Below are positions 1 through 8,178 of a DNA stretch of 22,619 nucleotides, piece after piece. The notes beneath the pieces are model-generated. The model had not been told where the DNA came from. It saw only the letters and a list, made by a program, of their open reading frames with translations, and searched no databases. The stretch's first letter is position 1. Every line of letters begins with the position of its first letter. This stretch comes from Bacteroidia bacterium (GTDB lineage: Bacteria; Bacteroidota; Bacteroidia; Bacteroidales; Azobacteroidaceae). The stretch spans positions 1 to 22,619 of the forward strand of contig BNXB01000019.1 of the NCBI GenBank assembly GCA_025999255.1, given 5' to 3'. The position numbers were made by a program, and so were the translations under genes.

Positions 1-1727
1 TCTTGCTTGGCTATATTTACAATTTCCTGTCCGGCGTCGTTCGTTACTTCATAACGGGTTTTTATATCCATTCCCAGCAACTTAGCTTCTTCCAGAATAG
101 GTTCAAAACTAAGTTCTTCGAAATTCTCAGTATGCATGGGATTGACTTCGGTCCCTACAGTGAGGTGTAATGCCGTAAGCTCAAAAGGTTTCTCCCCTTG
201 GGAAAACACCTGTTCTGCAACATCCAACAACACTTGTCCACTCCCGGCCCTTCCAAAAGAAAGTAATATCCGGAACTTATTCGTAACCTTACGAACTACT
301 CCTGAGGCTGTTTCTTTTTTCCTGTAACAATAATAGATAAGGTTCATCAAAGGACCGGTCATCACCGTGGTCACAAGAGTCATCAATACCAGCATAACAA
401 AAATATCCGGTGGTAATATATCCATCTCATAACCAATAGTCAGGATAATCAACTCCATCAATCCCCGCGTATTCATCAGGGAACCGATTAACCAGCTATT
501 TTTCCAGGATTCCCCGGCTACCCGGGCTGCGAGGCCGGTTCCAAAAACCTTTCCGACAACTGCAAATACAATGAATACAAGGCAGGTCATCCACTCTTCC
601 GTAGTACGAATCAAGCCAATCTGGGTTTTCAAACCGGTAGAAACAAAAAATAACGGTAAAAATATGGATAGAGAAATGTCTTCAACTTTCTCCGTCATAA
701 TTTTCCTGAACTTAGGATTCGAAGGCATCGCCACACCGGCCATAAACGCTCCGAAAAGTGCATGCACACCAAGGACTTCAGTGACATAAGCCGATAGAAT
801 CAGGATCAACAGCATAAAAGCCACAATAGTTTTGGTTATAACCTCTTTGTTCCGGTAAATATTTCCGATAATATTCAGGAAAGGCCGAAGCACAAAAAAC
901 ATAAAAAGGAGAAACAAAGCCGAAAACAAAATAGTATAAATCGCACCGGCAAAAGTTCCGGATTGTGCGATAGCAATCACTGCGGCAAGAAGACACCAAG
1001 CCGTGATATCCCCATTGGCAGCGCTGGCAAGGGACAATGTCCCCAGATGCGACTTGGTCAATCCTTTCTCCTGTAAAATACGAGCCAGAACCGGAAATGC
1101 GGTAATACTCATCGCAACCCCGATAAACAAAGCATAAGAAACAAAAGGAGTAGTGCCTGAGGCATATTCGGAATAAGTCCAATAAGCGGTAAGCATACCG
1201 CAAAAAAACGGGACAACAATACTGGCATGACTAATTAAAATGGTCTCCTTGAATTTTTTACGAACTTCCGAAATATCCAGTTCCATCCCTATCACAAACA
1301 TGAACAGAATCAACCCTATCTGGCTCAATATATTGATATTTCCTAATGTCTCAGGAGAAAAAAGAAATGCGGAAACCTCCGGAAGAAATTGAGCCAGTAT
1401 GGACGGCCCGAGTACAATACCTGCTACAATTTCGCCGATAACAGAGGGTTGACCCATCTTGATAAACAACCAACCGAAAATACGAGCCGTAAAAAGGATG
1501 GCGATCATCTGAAGCAAAAGCATTGCCACAGAGGTTTTTATGCTATGATTAAATCCGGTGTAAAAAATATCGAAACCTCTGGAAAAAAATCCTTTCAACG
1601 ACTGATGTACAGGAGCCGGGGTAGTAACATCAAAATGTCCTCCCATTTCGAGAATCAGATACATTAAAATGCCAAAAAACAAAAGCATCGAAATGTAAAA
1701 TAGAAAGTTTCTCTTCCCGTTACCCAT
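1..1727 (-). CDS. Cation:proton antiporter, CPA2/Kef type (3' end outside window)
   Basis: Inner-membrane monovalent cation/H+ antiporter, probably for Na+ or K+. The frame is open from the ATG at 1725-1727 to the window edge, about 575 residues, so the C-terminus is missing. Seen: an N-terminal hydrophobic anchor, a long linker, then repeated hydrophobic helices. The family signature GQPSVIGEIVAGIVLGPS is at about residues 96-113, followed by MFVIGMELD and by SLASAANGDITAW in the transport core. After the last membrane helix (ending around LMNLIYYCYRKKE) a soluble segment resembles the universal-stress-protein-like tail common in Bacteroidetes members of this family. It is divergent from aroE, with a -7 box at 1769-1776. 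Ion specificity cannot be read from the sequence. Confidence 0.9.
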   Translation of the reverse strand, partial: MGNGKRNFLFYISMLLFFGILMYLILEMGGHFDVTTPAPVHQSLKGFFSRGFDIFYTGFNHSIKTSVAMLLLQMIAILFTARIFGWLFIKMGQPSVIGEIVAGIVLGPSILAQFLPEVSAFLFSPETLGNINILSQIGLILFMFVIGMELDISEVRKKFKETILISHASIVVPFFCGMLTAYWTYSEYASGTTPFVSYALFIGVAMSITAFPVLARILQEKGLTKSHLGTLSLASAANGDITAWCLLAAVIAIAQSGTFAGAIYTILFSALFLLFMFFVLRPFLNIIGNIYRNKEVITKTIVAFMLLILILSAYVTEVLGVHALFGAFMAGVAMPSNPKFRKIMTEKVEDISLSIFLPLFFVSTGLKTQIGLIRTTEEWMTCLVFIVFAVVGKVFGTGLAARVAGESWKNSWLIGSLMNTRGLMELIILTIGYEMDILPPDIFVMLVLMTLVTTVMTGPLMNLIYYCYRKKETASGVVRKVTNKFRILLSFGRAGSGQVLLDVAEQVFSQGEKPFELTALHLTVGTEVNPMHTENFEELSFEPILEEAKLLGMDIKTRYEVTNDAGQEIVNIAKQ

Positions 1728-1768
1728 CTATTCCTAAATTATTATGAACCGCTTATCCAGACTAGTTG

Positions 1769-1776
1769 CAAAGGTA
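1769..1776 (-). promoter_or_regulatory. Bacteroides-type -7 box for the antiporter gene
   Basis: On the minus strand this reads TACCTTTG, matching TAnnTTTG, about 42 bases before the ATG. I see no matching TTTG -33 box at the usual spacing, so this is half a promoter. Confidence 0.45.
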
Positions 1777-1811
1777 ATGATATTTTGTGTAACTATTTTA
1801 GAAATTTTATG

Positions 1812-1819
1812 TATTTTTG
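1812..1819 (+). promoter_or_regulatory. Bacteroides-type -7 box for aroE
   Basis: TATTTTTG matches TAnnTTTG and lies 38 bases before the aroE ATG. The only upstream TTTG is about 24 bases away, slightly too far, so the -33 element is weak. Confidence 0.45.
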
Positions 1820-1857
1820 TCCAATCATTTACGATAAAACAGTATCTATAATATAAA

Positions 1858-2607
1858 ATGGACAAATACGGCTTAATTGGTTACCCTCTCAAACATTCAT
1901 TCTCAAGAGGTTATTTCAACGAAAAATTCACGTCAGAAAACATTGATGCCGAATACGTTAACTTTGAAATACCGACTATCGGGGATTTTAAAAAAGTGAT
2001 CGCAGATAATCCTGATTTGAAAGGACTTAACGTTACAATCCCTTACAAAGAACAAGTGATTCCGTTACTCGATGAACTGGGTGAGAACGCAAAAAAAATC
2101 GGAGCTGTAAATGTCATCAAAATTGTCCGTGAAAAGAAAAAAGTAAAACTAATCGGTTACAATTCAGATATTATCGGTTTTAAGGAATCCATAGAACCTT
2201 TCCTTAAACCCTGTCATAAAACGGCGTTGATTTTAGGTACGGGAGGAGCTGCAAAAGCCATTTTCCACGGCTTAAACCAACTGGGTATAGATGCTATGTT
2301 TGTTTCAAGAACTAAATCCGATGGAGTCCTGACATACAATGAGTTAAGTCCGGAAATCATGCAGGTTTACCAGGTAATTGTCAATTGTACTCCGGTCGGG
2401 ATGTATCCTAAAACAGACGAATGCCCGGCAATCCCTTACGAGTTACTGAGTCCCGATCATTTGTTGTACGATTTACTTTATAATCCCAATGAAACATTGT
2501 TCATGAAAAAAGGACAAGAACAGGGAGCTACTGTAAAAAACGGATTGGAAATGCTTCTTTTACAAGCATTTGCAGCCTGGGAATTCTGGCAATCCATTCG
2601 TCCGTAA
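1858..2607 (+). CDS. aroE: Shikimate dehydrogenase (NADP+)
   Basis: Cytoplasmic enzyme that reduces 3-dehydroshikimate to shikimate in the chorismate/aromatic amino acid pathway. At 249 residues it is slightly shorter than E. coli AroE. N-terminal substrate domain: the HSFS shikimate-binding segment (13-16), NVTIPYK with catalytic Lys64, IGAVNVI (81-87), and GYNSD with catalytic Asp104. This last motif has Ser where most family members have Thr (NTD), a conservative change. The NADP-binding Rossmann loop is GTGGAAKA (127-134). The C-terminal NCTPVGMYP, DLLYNP and NGLEMLLLQAF segments complete the fold. The ATG is the first in-frame start after the -7 box. A NikR-like regulator follows 40 bases downstream on the same strand and may be co-transcribed. 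Confidence 0.95.
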   Translation: MDKYGLIGYPLKHSFSRGYFNEKFTSENIDAEYVNFEIPTIGDFKKVIADNPDLKGLNVTIPYKEQVIPLLDELGENAKKIGAVNVIKIVREKKKVKLIGYNSDIIGFKESIEPFLKPCHKTALILGTGGAAKAIFHGLNQLGIDAMFVSRTKSDGVLTYNELSPEIMQVYQVIVNCTPVGMYPKTDECPAIPYELLSPDHLLYDLLYNPNETLFMKKGQEQGATVKNGLEMLLLQAFAAWEFWQSIRP

Positions 2608-2647
2608 GTCATTTTGAGATTTTACATTCACAAAATATCTTCTTTAT

Positions 2648-3049
2648 ATGCCTGTTAAACGTTTCGGAGTTTCAATCGAAAATGAACTGCTGGAAGCTTT
2701 GGATGCTTTCGTCATTGAAAACGGATTCTCAAACCGGTCACAGGGTATTCGCTTCCTGATTGAAAAAAATATAGTCGAAAGAAAATGGCTCTGTAATCGC
2801 CATGTTGCCGGAGGAATTGTACTGCTCTATGAAAGCGGCAAATATGATGTCTCCGAAAATCTTCTTAAAATCCAACAGGAAAATGCGTCTCATATCCTTT
2901 CTTCACAACGATTTTTCCTCGAAAACCAAATGTGCCTCGAAATCATCGCCGTTGAAGGAGCTGCCCAGGAATTAACCCGCTTTTCAGATAAAATGATTAC
3001 ACTGAAAGGAATAAAGCACGGAAAATTGATCATGAGCCAGGCAGATTAA
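2648..3049 (+). CDS. NikR-like ribbon-helix-helix regulator lacking most nickel ligands
   Basis: Cytoplasmic DNA-binding repressor, 133 residues, the same length as E. coli NikR. Residues 4-45 form the ribbon-helix-helix (RFGVSIENELLEALD, then SNRSQGIRFLIEK, close to NikR NRSEAIRDIL). Residues 52-130 match the ACT-like ligand domain, including MCLEIIAVEG and the C-terminal GIKHG. Aligned back from the conserved Cys96 (Cys95 in E. coli), the other nickel ligands are replaced: His76 by Gln77, His87 by Arg88, His89 by Phe90. A CNRH motif (49-52) and His82 are other possible ligands. The ATG is 40 bases after aroE. The next gene is a TonB-dependent receptor whose promoter carries a NikR-sized dyad, so that gene is the likely target. 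The fold call is firm. Nickel as effector is doubtful, so I give no gene symbol. Confidence 0.8.
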   Translation: MPVKRFGVSIENELLEALDAFVIENGFSNRSQGIRFLIEKNIVERKWLCNRHVAGGIVLLYESGKYDVSENLLKIQQENASHILSSQRFFLENQMCLEIIAVEGAAQELTRFSDKMITLKGIKHGKLIMSQAD

Positions 3050-3109
3050 TGCATTTTTTGGACAATTAACATATTTTACACGAAAATTAACATGTTTTAC
3101 ATTTATATA

Positions 3110-3137
3110 GTAACACGAATCAAATAAATCGTAATAC
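3110..3137 (+). promoter_or_regulatory. 28-bp dyad, putative operator of the NikR-like regulator
   Basis: GTAACACGA (3110-3118), ten bases, then TCGTAATAC (3129-3137): an inverted repeat GTAnnACGA-N10-TCGTnnTAC spanning 28 bp. The E. coli NikR operator GTATGA-N16-TCATAC also spans 28 bp and also begins GTA and ends TAC. The dyad overlaps the receptor promoter from roughly -33 into the -7 box, which suits repression. Binding by the neighbouring regulator is inferred. Confidence 0.6.
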
Positions 3138-3142
3138 TTTTG
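3135..3142 (+). promoter_or_regulatory. -7 box of the TonB-dependent receptor promoter
   Basis: TACTTTTG matches TAnnTTTG exactly. Its first three bases are the end of the 28-bp dyad. No TTTG sits at the -33 position, where the left arm of the dyad lies, consistent with a regulated promoter. The transcript would start near 3149, giving a leader of about 48 bases. Confidence 0.55.
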
Positions 3143-3182
3143 TTTTCTGAAAAACAAAATTTATTATTAAAATATTATTTAT

Positions 3183-3195
3183 ATCGTGTTACGAT
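3183..3195 (+). promoter_or_regulatory. ATCGT-GTT-ACGAT palindrome just before the receptor start codon
   Basis: A perfect 5+3+5 palindrome ending one base before the ATG at 3197. Its bases 3184-3192, TCGTGTTAC, are the exact reverse complement of the left arm GTAACACGA of the upstream dyad. It may be a second binding site for the same regulator in the 5' leader. A looser half-site, TTTACACGA, lies at 3076-3084. Confidence 0.4.
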
Positions 3196-3196
3196 T

Positions 3197-5086
3197 ATGA
3201 CAAAACATGCTATCTTATTCTTTTTATTAAACCTCTTCATTGCAGGATTTTCAATTGACATCTATTCCCAGGCCGTTCAAGACAATTTTTCTTTCGAAAA
3301 AGATACGATTCTATTAAATGAAATCGTGGTAAGCGGTACAAAAACACAGACTAACCGGAACCAGACTCCGGTGACAATTTCTGTCGTAGAACGTGAAGAA
3401 CTGGAAGAAAGCAGCGAATCCGCCATCCTTCCTATCTTGTCGGAACGTATTCCGGGACTTTTCGTCACGGAAAGAGGGGTTACCGGCTTTGGTATCTCTA
3501 CCGGTTCGGCCGGGACAGTCAATATTCACGGTGTAGGCGGAGGAAACAAGGTATTGATGTTGTTCGACGGCCAGCCTCAATGGGCGGGGGTTTTCGGACA
3601 CCATATTCCTGATACCTACGTTTCATCCGATGCAGAACGGGTTGAAGTGATACGTGGCCCGGCTTCGCTACTTTACGGATCCAATGCTATGGGAGGAGTT
3701 ATCAATATCATTACCAGGAAAGCCACGGAAAACGGAATCCACGGCCGGGGAAGATTCCTTTACGGTTCCTATAACACTCAAAAATACATGGCCAATGTCG
3801 GTGCAAAGAAAGACAAATTCAATGCTTACCTTTCCCTCAACCACGACCGGACGGATGGTCAACGGGAAAATTCCGACTTTAAAATTACCAACGGATACCT
3901 GAAACTGGGATACGATATTTCAGAAAACTGGGATGTTGCAGGGAATGTAATCCTTGCTGATTTCAGTTCAACTAACCCCGGTTCCCTGACACATCCGATG
4001 TTCGATAACTGGGCGGAAGCCTTACGGGGAACTTACTCCTTTTCAGTCAACAATAATTACAACAAAATGAATGGGGCTATCCAGGGCTTTTACAATTTTG
4101 GGAACCATAAAGTTAACGACGGATATACTACAGGTGGTAATCCCCTCTCCTATCTGTTCAAATCCGACGATTATAATACCGGATTTTCCATCTACGAATC
4201 ATTCCGCCTGATTCCGGAAAATTTGTTCACAGTCGGTCTGGATTTCAAACAATGGGGCGGACACGCATGGAATGACTCTATTAACGGCAAAACCGGAGAA
4301 ATTATCGACAAAAGCGTTAATGAATTTGCGCCTTACCTGTTACTTCAGCACACTTTCCTGAATAAACTGACGGTAAACATCGGAAGCCGACTCGAAATAA
4401 ACGAAACTTATGGAAAAGAATGGGTTCCTCAAGCCGGAATTGCTTTCCGGGTGAATGACGAGACCTCTTTCAAAGCTTCGGCATCCAAAGGATTCAGAAG
4501 TCCGAATATCAGGGAACTATACATATCCGTTCCCGCCAATCCCGACCTGAAACCGGAATACATGAATAATTACGACTTCTCGTACATACAGAAATTATTC
4601 AACAACAAATTTGGAATCGAATTTACAGCATTCTTTGCCAATGGTAAGAACATGATCGCAAGGACAACGGTTAATGGAAAACCGAAAAATGTCAATACGG
4701 GAGAATTCATCAATAAGGGTTTCGAGTTTGCCCTGAACTATAATGTACTTCCAGTGTTGAACTTATCCGGAAATTACAGTTTCCTTCAATCCGATATTCA
4801 AACCACGGGAGCTCCGAAGCATCAGGCCTTTGTTAATGCCAACTGGCAAATATCCAAATTCAAACTGGGCGCAAGTTACCAGTTTGTGAGCGGCCTATAC
4901 ACCGACACAGAGACTTCTAACAAAGAAACCTATGGTTTATTGAGCGCCAGGGCATCCTATTCCCCACTCAAATCCATCTCATTCTTTGTCAACGGAGAAA
5001 ACCTCACGGATACTTCCTACCAGATGTACACCGGTTTCCCAATGCCGGGTATAGTGGTCATGGGAGGCTTCGATTTCCGGTTTTAA
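3197..5086 (+). CDS. TonB-dependent outer membrane receptor (BtuB/siderophore-receptor type)
   Basis: Outer membrane gated channel for high-affinity uptake of a metal chelate or cofactor, energised by TonB. I start it at the ATG at 3197 (629 residues) rather than the in-frame TTG at 3140, because the signal peptide MTKHAILFFLLNLFIAGFSI begins there, while the TTG overlaps the promoter. Signal peptide about 1-25; TonB-box-like EIVVSG (42-47); plug domain to about 175, with RVEVIRGPASLLYGSNAMGG and GVINIITRK; then the beta-barrel, ending in the Phe typical of outer membrane proteins (GGFDFRF). There is no CarboxypepD_reg domain or SusD partner, so it is not a SusC glycan importer. A GHH motif at 134-136 sits in the plug. 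Substrate unknown; nickel, another metal chelate, haem or a corrinoid are all possible. Regulation is probably by the NikR-like protein upstream. Confidence 0.88.
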   Translation: MTKHAILFFLLNLFIAGFSIDIYSQAVQDNFSFEKDTILLNEIVVSGTKTQTNRNQTPVTISVVEREELEESSESAILPILSERIPGLFVTERGVTGFGISTGSAGTVNIHGVGGGNKVLMLFDGQPQWAGVFGHHIPDTYVSSDAERVEVIRGPASLLYGSNAMGGVINIITRKATENGIHGRGRFLYGSYNTQKYMANVGAKKDKFNAYLSLNHDRTDGQRENSDFKITNGYLKLGYDISENWDVAGNVILADFSSTNPGSLTHPMFDNWAEALRGTYSFSVNNNYNKMNGAIQGFYNFGNHKVNDGYTTGGNPLSYLFKSDDYNTGFSIYESFRLIPENLFTVGLDFKQWGGHAWNDSINGKTGEIIDKSVNEFAPYLLLQHTFLNKLTVNIGSRLEINETYGKEWVPQAGIAFRVNDETSFKASASKGFRSPNIRELYISVPANPDLKPEYMNNYDFSYIQKLFNNKFGIEFTAFFANGKNMIARTTVNGKPKNVNTGEFINKGFEFALNYNVLPVLNLSGNYSFLQSDIQTTGAPKHQAFVNANWQISKFKLGASYQFVSGLYTDTETSNKETYGLLSARASYSPLKSISFFVNGENLTDTSYQMYTGFPMPGIVVMGGFDFRF

Positions 5087-5127
5087 GGTAGAGATAATAA
5101 TTTTACAAGCATTTTTTCGCTCCATCA

Positions 5128-5159
5128 TTTGGAGTTTTATCAGGATATTTATACCTTTG
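5128..5159 (+). promoter_or_regulatory. Promoter of tRNA-Lys
   Basis: TTTG (5128-5131), 20 bases, then TACCTTTG (5152-5159): a full match to the Bacteroides consensus, ending 16 bases before the tRNA. Confidence 0.8.
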
Positions 5160-5175
5160 TTGCCCGAAAACAAAA

Positions 5176-5248
5176 GTCTTGGTAGCTCAGTTGGTAGAGC
5201 AAATGACTCTTAATCATTGGGTCGAGGGTTCGAGCCCCTCCCGGGACA
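5176..5248 (+). tRNA. tRNA-Lys, anticodon CTT
   Basis: A 73-base cloverleaf. Acceptor stem GTCTTGG/CCGGGAC (with G-T pairs), D stem GCTC/GAGC, anticodon stem AATGA/TCATT around the loop CTCTTAA with CTT at 5209-5211, five-base variable loop, T stem GAGGG/CCCTC around TTCGAGC, discriminator A. CCA is not encoded (the gene continues C-A-A), so it must be added after transcription. It decodes AAG. It has its own promoter and terminator, so it is a single-gene transcription unit. Confidence 0.96.
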
Positions 5249-5260
5249 CAAAGTAAATCA

Positions 5261-5292
5261 AGCAGTTACATTCATTTGTAGCTGCTTTTTTT
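5261..5292 (+). terminator. Intrinsic terminator of tRNA-Lys
   Basis: AGCAGTTACA (5261-5270) pairs with TGTAGCTGCT (5277-5286), a 10-bp stem with one G-T pair and a six-base loop, followed by a run of T to 5292. Confidence 0.88.
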
Positions 5293-5322
5293 ATAAATTT
5301 ATCTAAATCCAGAATATAAAAC

Positions 5323-5330
5323 TATCTTTG
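5323..5330 (+). promoter_or_regulatory. -7 box for the rhamnosidase gene
   Basis: TATCTTTG matches TAnnTTTG and lies 26 bases before the ATG. The -33 region has no clear TTTG, so the promoter may need an activator. Confidence 0.5.
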
Positions 5331-5356
5331 TAAGATAAATCTCAATTCAAATACCT

Positions 5357-8101
5357 ATGAACAACACTTTTACCCGAAAATTAATCGGCTTATTATTATT
5401 TTTCCTGCTTTCTTGTTTCATTGGCTACTCCCAGACAAAATTGTCTGTAATGAATCTGCAATCGGATAATCTGAAAAATCCTATTGGAATTCAGAACTCT
5501 TCTCCCCTGCTAAGTTGGGAAATACAATCTCCCGGAAGAAATGTAATGCAACAATCCTATCAAATCCGTGCGGCATTTTCAGAAAAAGAACTTACCTCAG
5601 GGAAAAATCTGGTTTGGGATACAAAAACCGTGAAATCCGAACAATCAATCTATGTCAAGTATAATGGAAAACTTCCACAAAGCGGACAACGGGTCTATTG
5701 GCAGGTCAGGATAGGAGATAATAACAATCGCTCCTCCCAATGGAGCCAACCGGCATTTTTTGAAACGGGATTATTGAATACGGAAGATTGGAAGGCTTCC
5801 TGGATCGAACCGGATCTGAAGGAAGATACGCTGATTACTAATCCGTCTCCTATGTTAAGAAAAGAATTCCGGTTGGAAAAAACAATCCGTTCCGCCCGTA
5901 TTTATATCTCGTCGCATGGAGTTTATCAACTGAATATCAACGGAAAGAAAGTAAGCGAAGACCCGTTTGCTCCCGGATGGACCAGTTATAACAAACGACT
6001 GCAATATCAGGTGTACGACATCACTCCCCATTTGAAAACAGGGAATAATGCCTTGGGAGTAATCCTTGGAGACGGATGGTACCGGGGATTTCTGGCATGG
6101 GAGAAAAACCGGAATTGCTACGGTAAAAACCTCGCTCTGATTGCCCAAATCCGGATTACTTATACCGACAACTCCGAAGAATTACTCACAACGGATAATT
6201 CCTGGAAATGTTCCACCGGACCTATTCTCGCCTCCGATATTTATCATGGAGAAACATACGATGCACGTCTGGAAAAGAAAGACTGGGATTCGACAGGATA
6301 CGATGACTCCGGATGGAATAAAGTCAATGTAAAAGACTTGGATAAAACGGTATTAATCGGTTCTGAAAGTGTCCCCGTACGTATTGAACAAACAATATTA
6401 CCAATTAAAGAAATCATTACACCCAAAGGAGAACGCGTATTCGACATGGGACAAAACATGGTCGGATGGATACAATTCAAACTTCAGGGAAAAGCCGGAA
6501 GTAAGATCACGCTGAAATTTGCCGAAGTATTGGATAAAACAGGAAACTTCTATACCGATAACCTCCGGGCAGCTAAAGTAACGGATCGATATATATTTAA
6601 AGGCGAAGGCATTGAAACCTACGAGCCTCACTTTACCTTCCATGGTTTCCGTTATGTAAAAATTGAAGATTATGAAGGTACGATCACAAAAAACGACCTG
6701 ATTGGAAAAGTCATTTTTTCCAACCTCGCTTTCACCGGAACCTTCGAATGTTCCGATTCGCTTGTAAACCGGCTCCAACACAATATCCAATGGGGATTAC
6801 GCGGTAATTTTCTGGATGTCCCCACCGACTGTCCCCAAAGAGACGAGCGTTTGGGATGGACTGCCGACGCCCAGGTTTTTGCTCCTACCGCCTGCTTCAA
6901 CGTGAATGCCGCTACTTACTATTCCAAATGGATGAAAGACGTCGCTGCCGACCAACGTGCCGACGGAGCCGTTCCCCACGTCGCGCCGGATATTCTTCAC
7001 GATTATGGTTCAACCGGATGGGCCGATGCTGCGACGGTCATTCCCTGGGTTGTTTACAGAACGTATGGAGATAAAACGATTCTGGAAAACCAATACCCAT
7101 CCATGAAGGCCTGGGTAAATTATATAGAAAACCAGACAAAAAACACAGGATTTATTTTCAACACAGGATTTCATTTCGGCGACTGGTTGGCTTTTTCGAC
7201 AAACAGATCGGACTATCCCGGAGCTACGACCGATAAAGATCTGATTGGGACAGCCTATTTCGCTTATTCGACAAAACTACTGCAAAAAACGGCAGAAGTA
7301 CTGGGGAAAAAAGAAGACGTCAACCGTTATGCTCAATTGTTCAATGACGTAAAGAGGGCTTTTCAGAAAGAATTCATGACTTCTACCGGACGTCTTTCGT
7401 CCAATACACAAACAGCATACGTGTTGGCCCTGGAGTTTGACCTGATTCCGGAAAATCTGATTCACAACGCAGCTAAACGATTGGCTGATAACGTTAATAG
7501 TTTCGGACACATCACTACCGGATTTCTCGGCACCCCTGATATCTGTAAGGTTCTAACCGATCACGGATATGCAGACATTGCTTATAAGTTATTATTACGG
7601 AAAAATTATCCATCCTGGTTATACCCTGTTACACAAGGGGCTACAACAATCTGGGAACGTTGGGACGGACAAAAACCGGACGGTTCCTTCCAGGATGCCG
7701 GAATGAATTCGTTCAACCATTATGCTTACGGCGCTATCGGCAATTGGTTGTATTCGTATGTTACGGGAATTCAGAATTCTCCTCAGAATACCGGATACAA
7801 AAACATCATAATCAAACCATACCCGGATAAAAAATTATCGTTTGCCAAAGCGGAATACCATTCGATTTACGGAATAATCGCCTCCCATTGGCAACAAGAT
7901 GCAAACCGGTTCCGTCTGCAAGTCACTGTTCCGGCAAATACAACTGCAGAAATTCATCTTCCGGTCGAAAATGCAAATTCCATCACTGAAAGCGGTCAAC
8001 CATTATCGAATCTTAAAATAACTCCGATAACGGACGCTGCAACCAAACGAGTTATTGTTAAAGTCGGTTCGGGAAAGTACGATTTTGTTTGTCCTTTATA
8101 A
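5357..8101 (+). CDS. Secreted alpha-L-rhamnosidase, GH78 family
   Basis: Exported inverting glycosidase that releases terminal alpha-L-rhamnose from plant or microbial polysaccharides. 914 residues, a usual GH78 length. Signal peptide about 1-26 (ends GYSQ). The LLSC at 17-20 is a possible lipobox, but a simple type I signal fits as well. N-terminal beta domains (about 27-450) include the lectin-like segment SARIYISSHGVYQLNINGKK; the (alpha/alpha)6 catalytic barrel covers about 460-800. By family analogy the catalytic acid is Glu497 in CPQRDERLGWTAD and the base is Glu767 in TTIWERWDG. A C-terminal beta-sandwich follows. It stands alone: no SusC/SusD pair, other glycosidase or sensor is adjacent, so it is not part of a visible polysaccharide utilisation locus. 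Confidence 0.93.
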   Translation: MNNTFTRKLIGLLLFFLLSCFIGYSQTKLSVMNLQSDNLKNPIGIQNSSPLLSWEIQSPGRNVMQQSYQIRAAFSEKELTSGKNLVWDTKTVKSEQSIYVKYNGKLPQSGQRVYWQVRIGDNNNRSSQWSQPAFFETGLLNTEDWKASWIEPDLKEDTLITNPSPMLRKEFRLEKTIRSARIYISSHGVYQLNINGKKVSEDPFAPGWTSYNKRLQYQVYDITPHLKTGNNALGVILGDGWYRGFLAWEKNRNCYGKNLALIAQIRITYTDNSEELLTTDNSWKCSTGPILASDIYHGETYDARLEKKDWDSTGYDDSGWNKVNVKDLDKTVLIGSESVPVRIEQTILPIKEIITPKGERVFDMGQNMVGWIQFKLQGKAGSKITLKFAEVLDKTGNFYTDNLRAAKVTDRYIFKGEGIETYEPHFTFHGFRYVKIEDYEGTITKNDLIGKVIFSNLAFTGTFECSDSLVNRLQHNIQWGLRGNFLDVPTDCPQRDERLGWTADAQVFAPTACFNVNAATYYSKWMKDVAADQRADGAVPHVAPDILHDYGSTGWADAATVIPWVVYRTYGDKTILENQYPSMKAWVNYIENQTKNTGFIFNTGFHFGDWLAFSTNRSDYPGATTDKDLIGTAYFAYSTKLLQKTAEVLGKKEDVNRYAQLFNDVKRAFQKEFMTSTGRLSSNTQTAYVLALEFDLIPENLIHNAAKRLADNVNSFGHITTGFLGTPDICKVLTDHGYADIAYKLLLRKNYPSWLYPVTQGATTIWERWDGQKPDGSFQDAGMNSFNHYAYGAIGNWLYSYVTGIQNSPQNTGYKNIIIKPYPDKKLSFAKAEYHSIYGIIASHWQQDANRFRLQVTVPANTTAEIHLPVENANSITESGQPLSNLKITPITDAATKRVIVKVGSGKYDFVCPL

Positions 8102-8178
8102 GTTTTAATAAATAATTTCGAAAAAATTTGTATTTTTAAGCCGGAATATAAAAATCAAATCATTAAATCGTTTTTGAC

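Noticed and set aside
778-1203. Minus-strand open frame of 141 codons
   Set aside because: Out-of-frame shadow of the antiporter gene; the real frame shows the conserved GQPSVIGEIVAGIVLGPS motif and runs through this region without a stop.
3140-3196. Upstream TTG start for the TonB receptor
   Set aside because: It overlaps the -7 box and puts 19 residues before a well-formed signal peptide; the ATG at 3197 is the better start.
5176-5248. tRNA-Lys as an integration site for a mobile element
   Set aside because: No integrase is nearby and I found no repeat of the tRNA 3' end downstream; an ordinary terminator follows.
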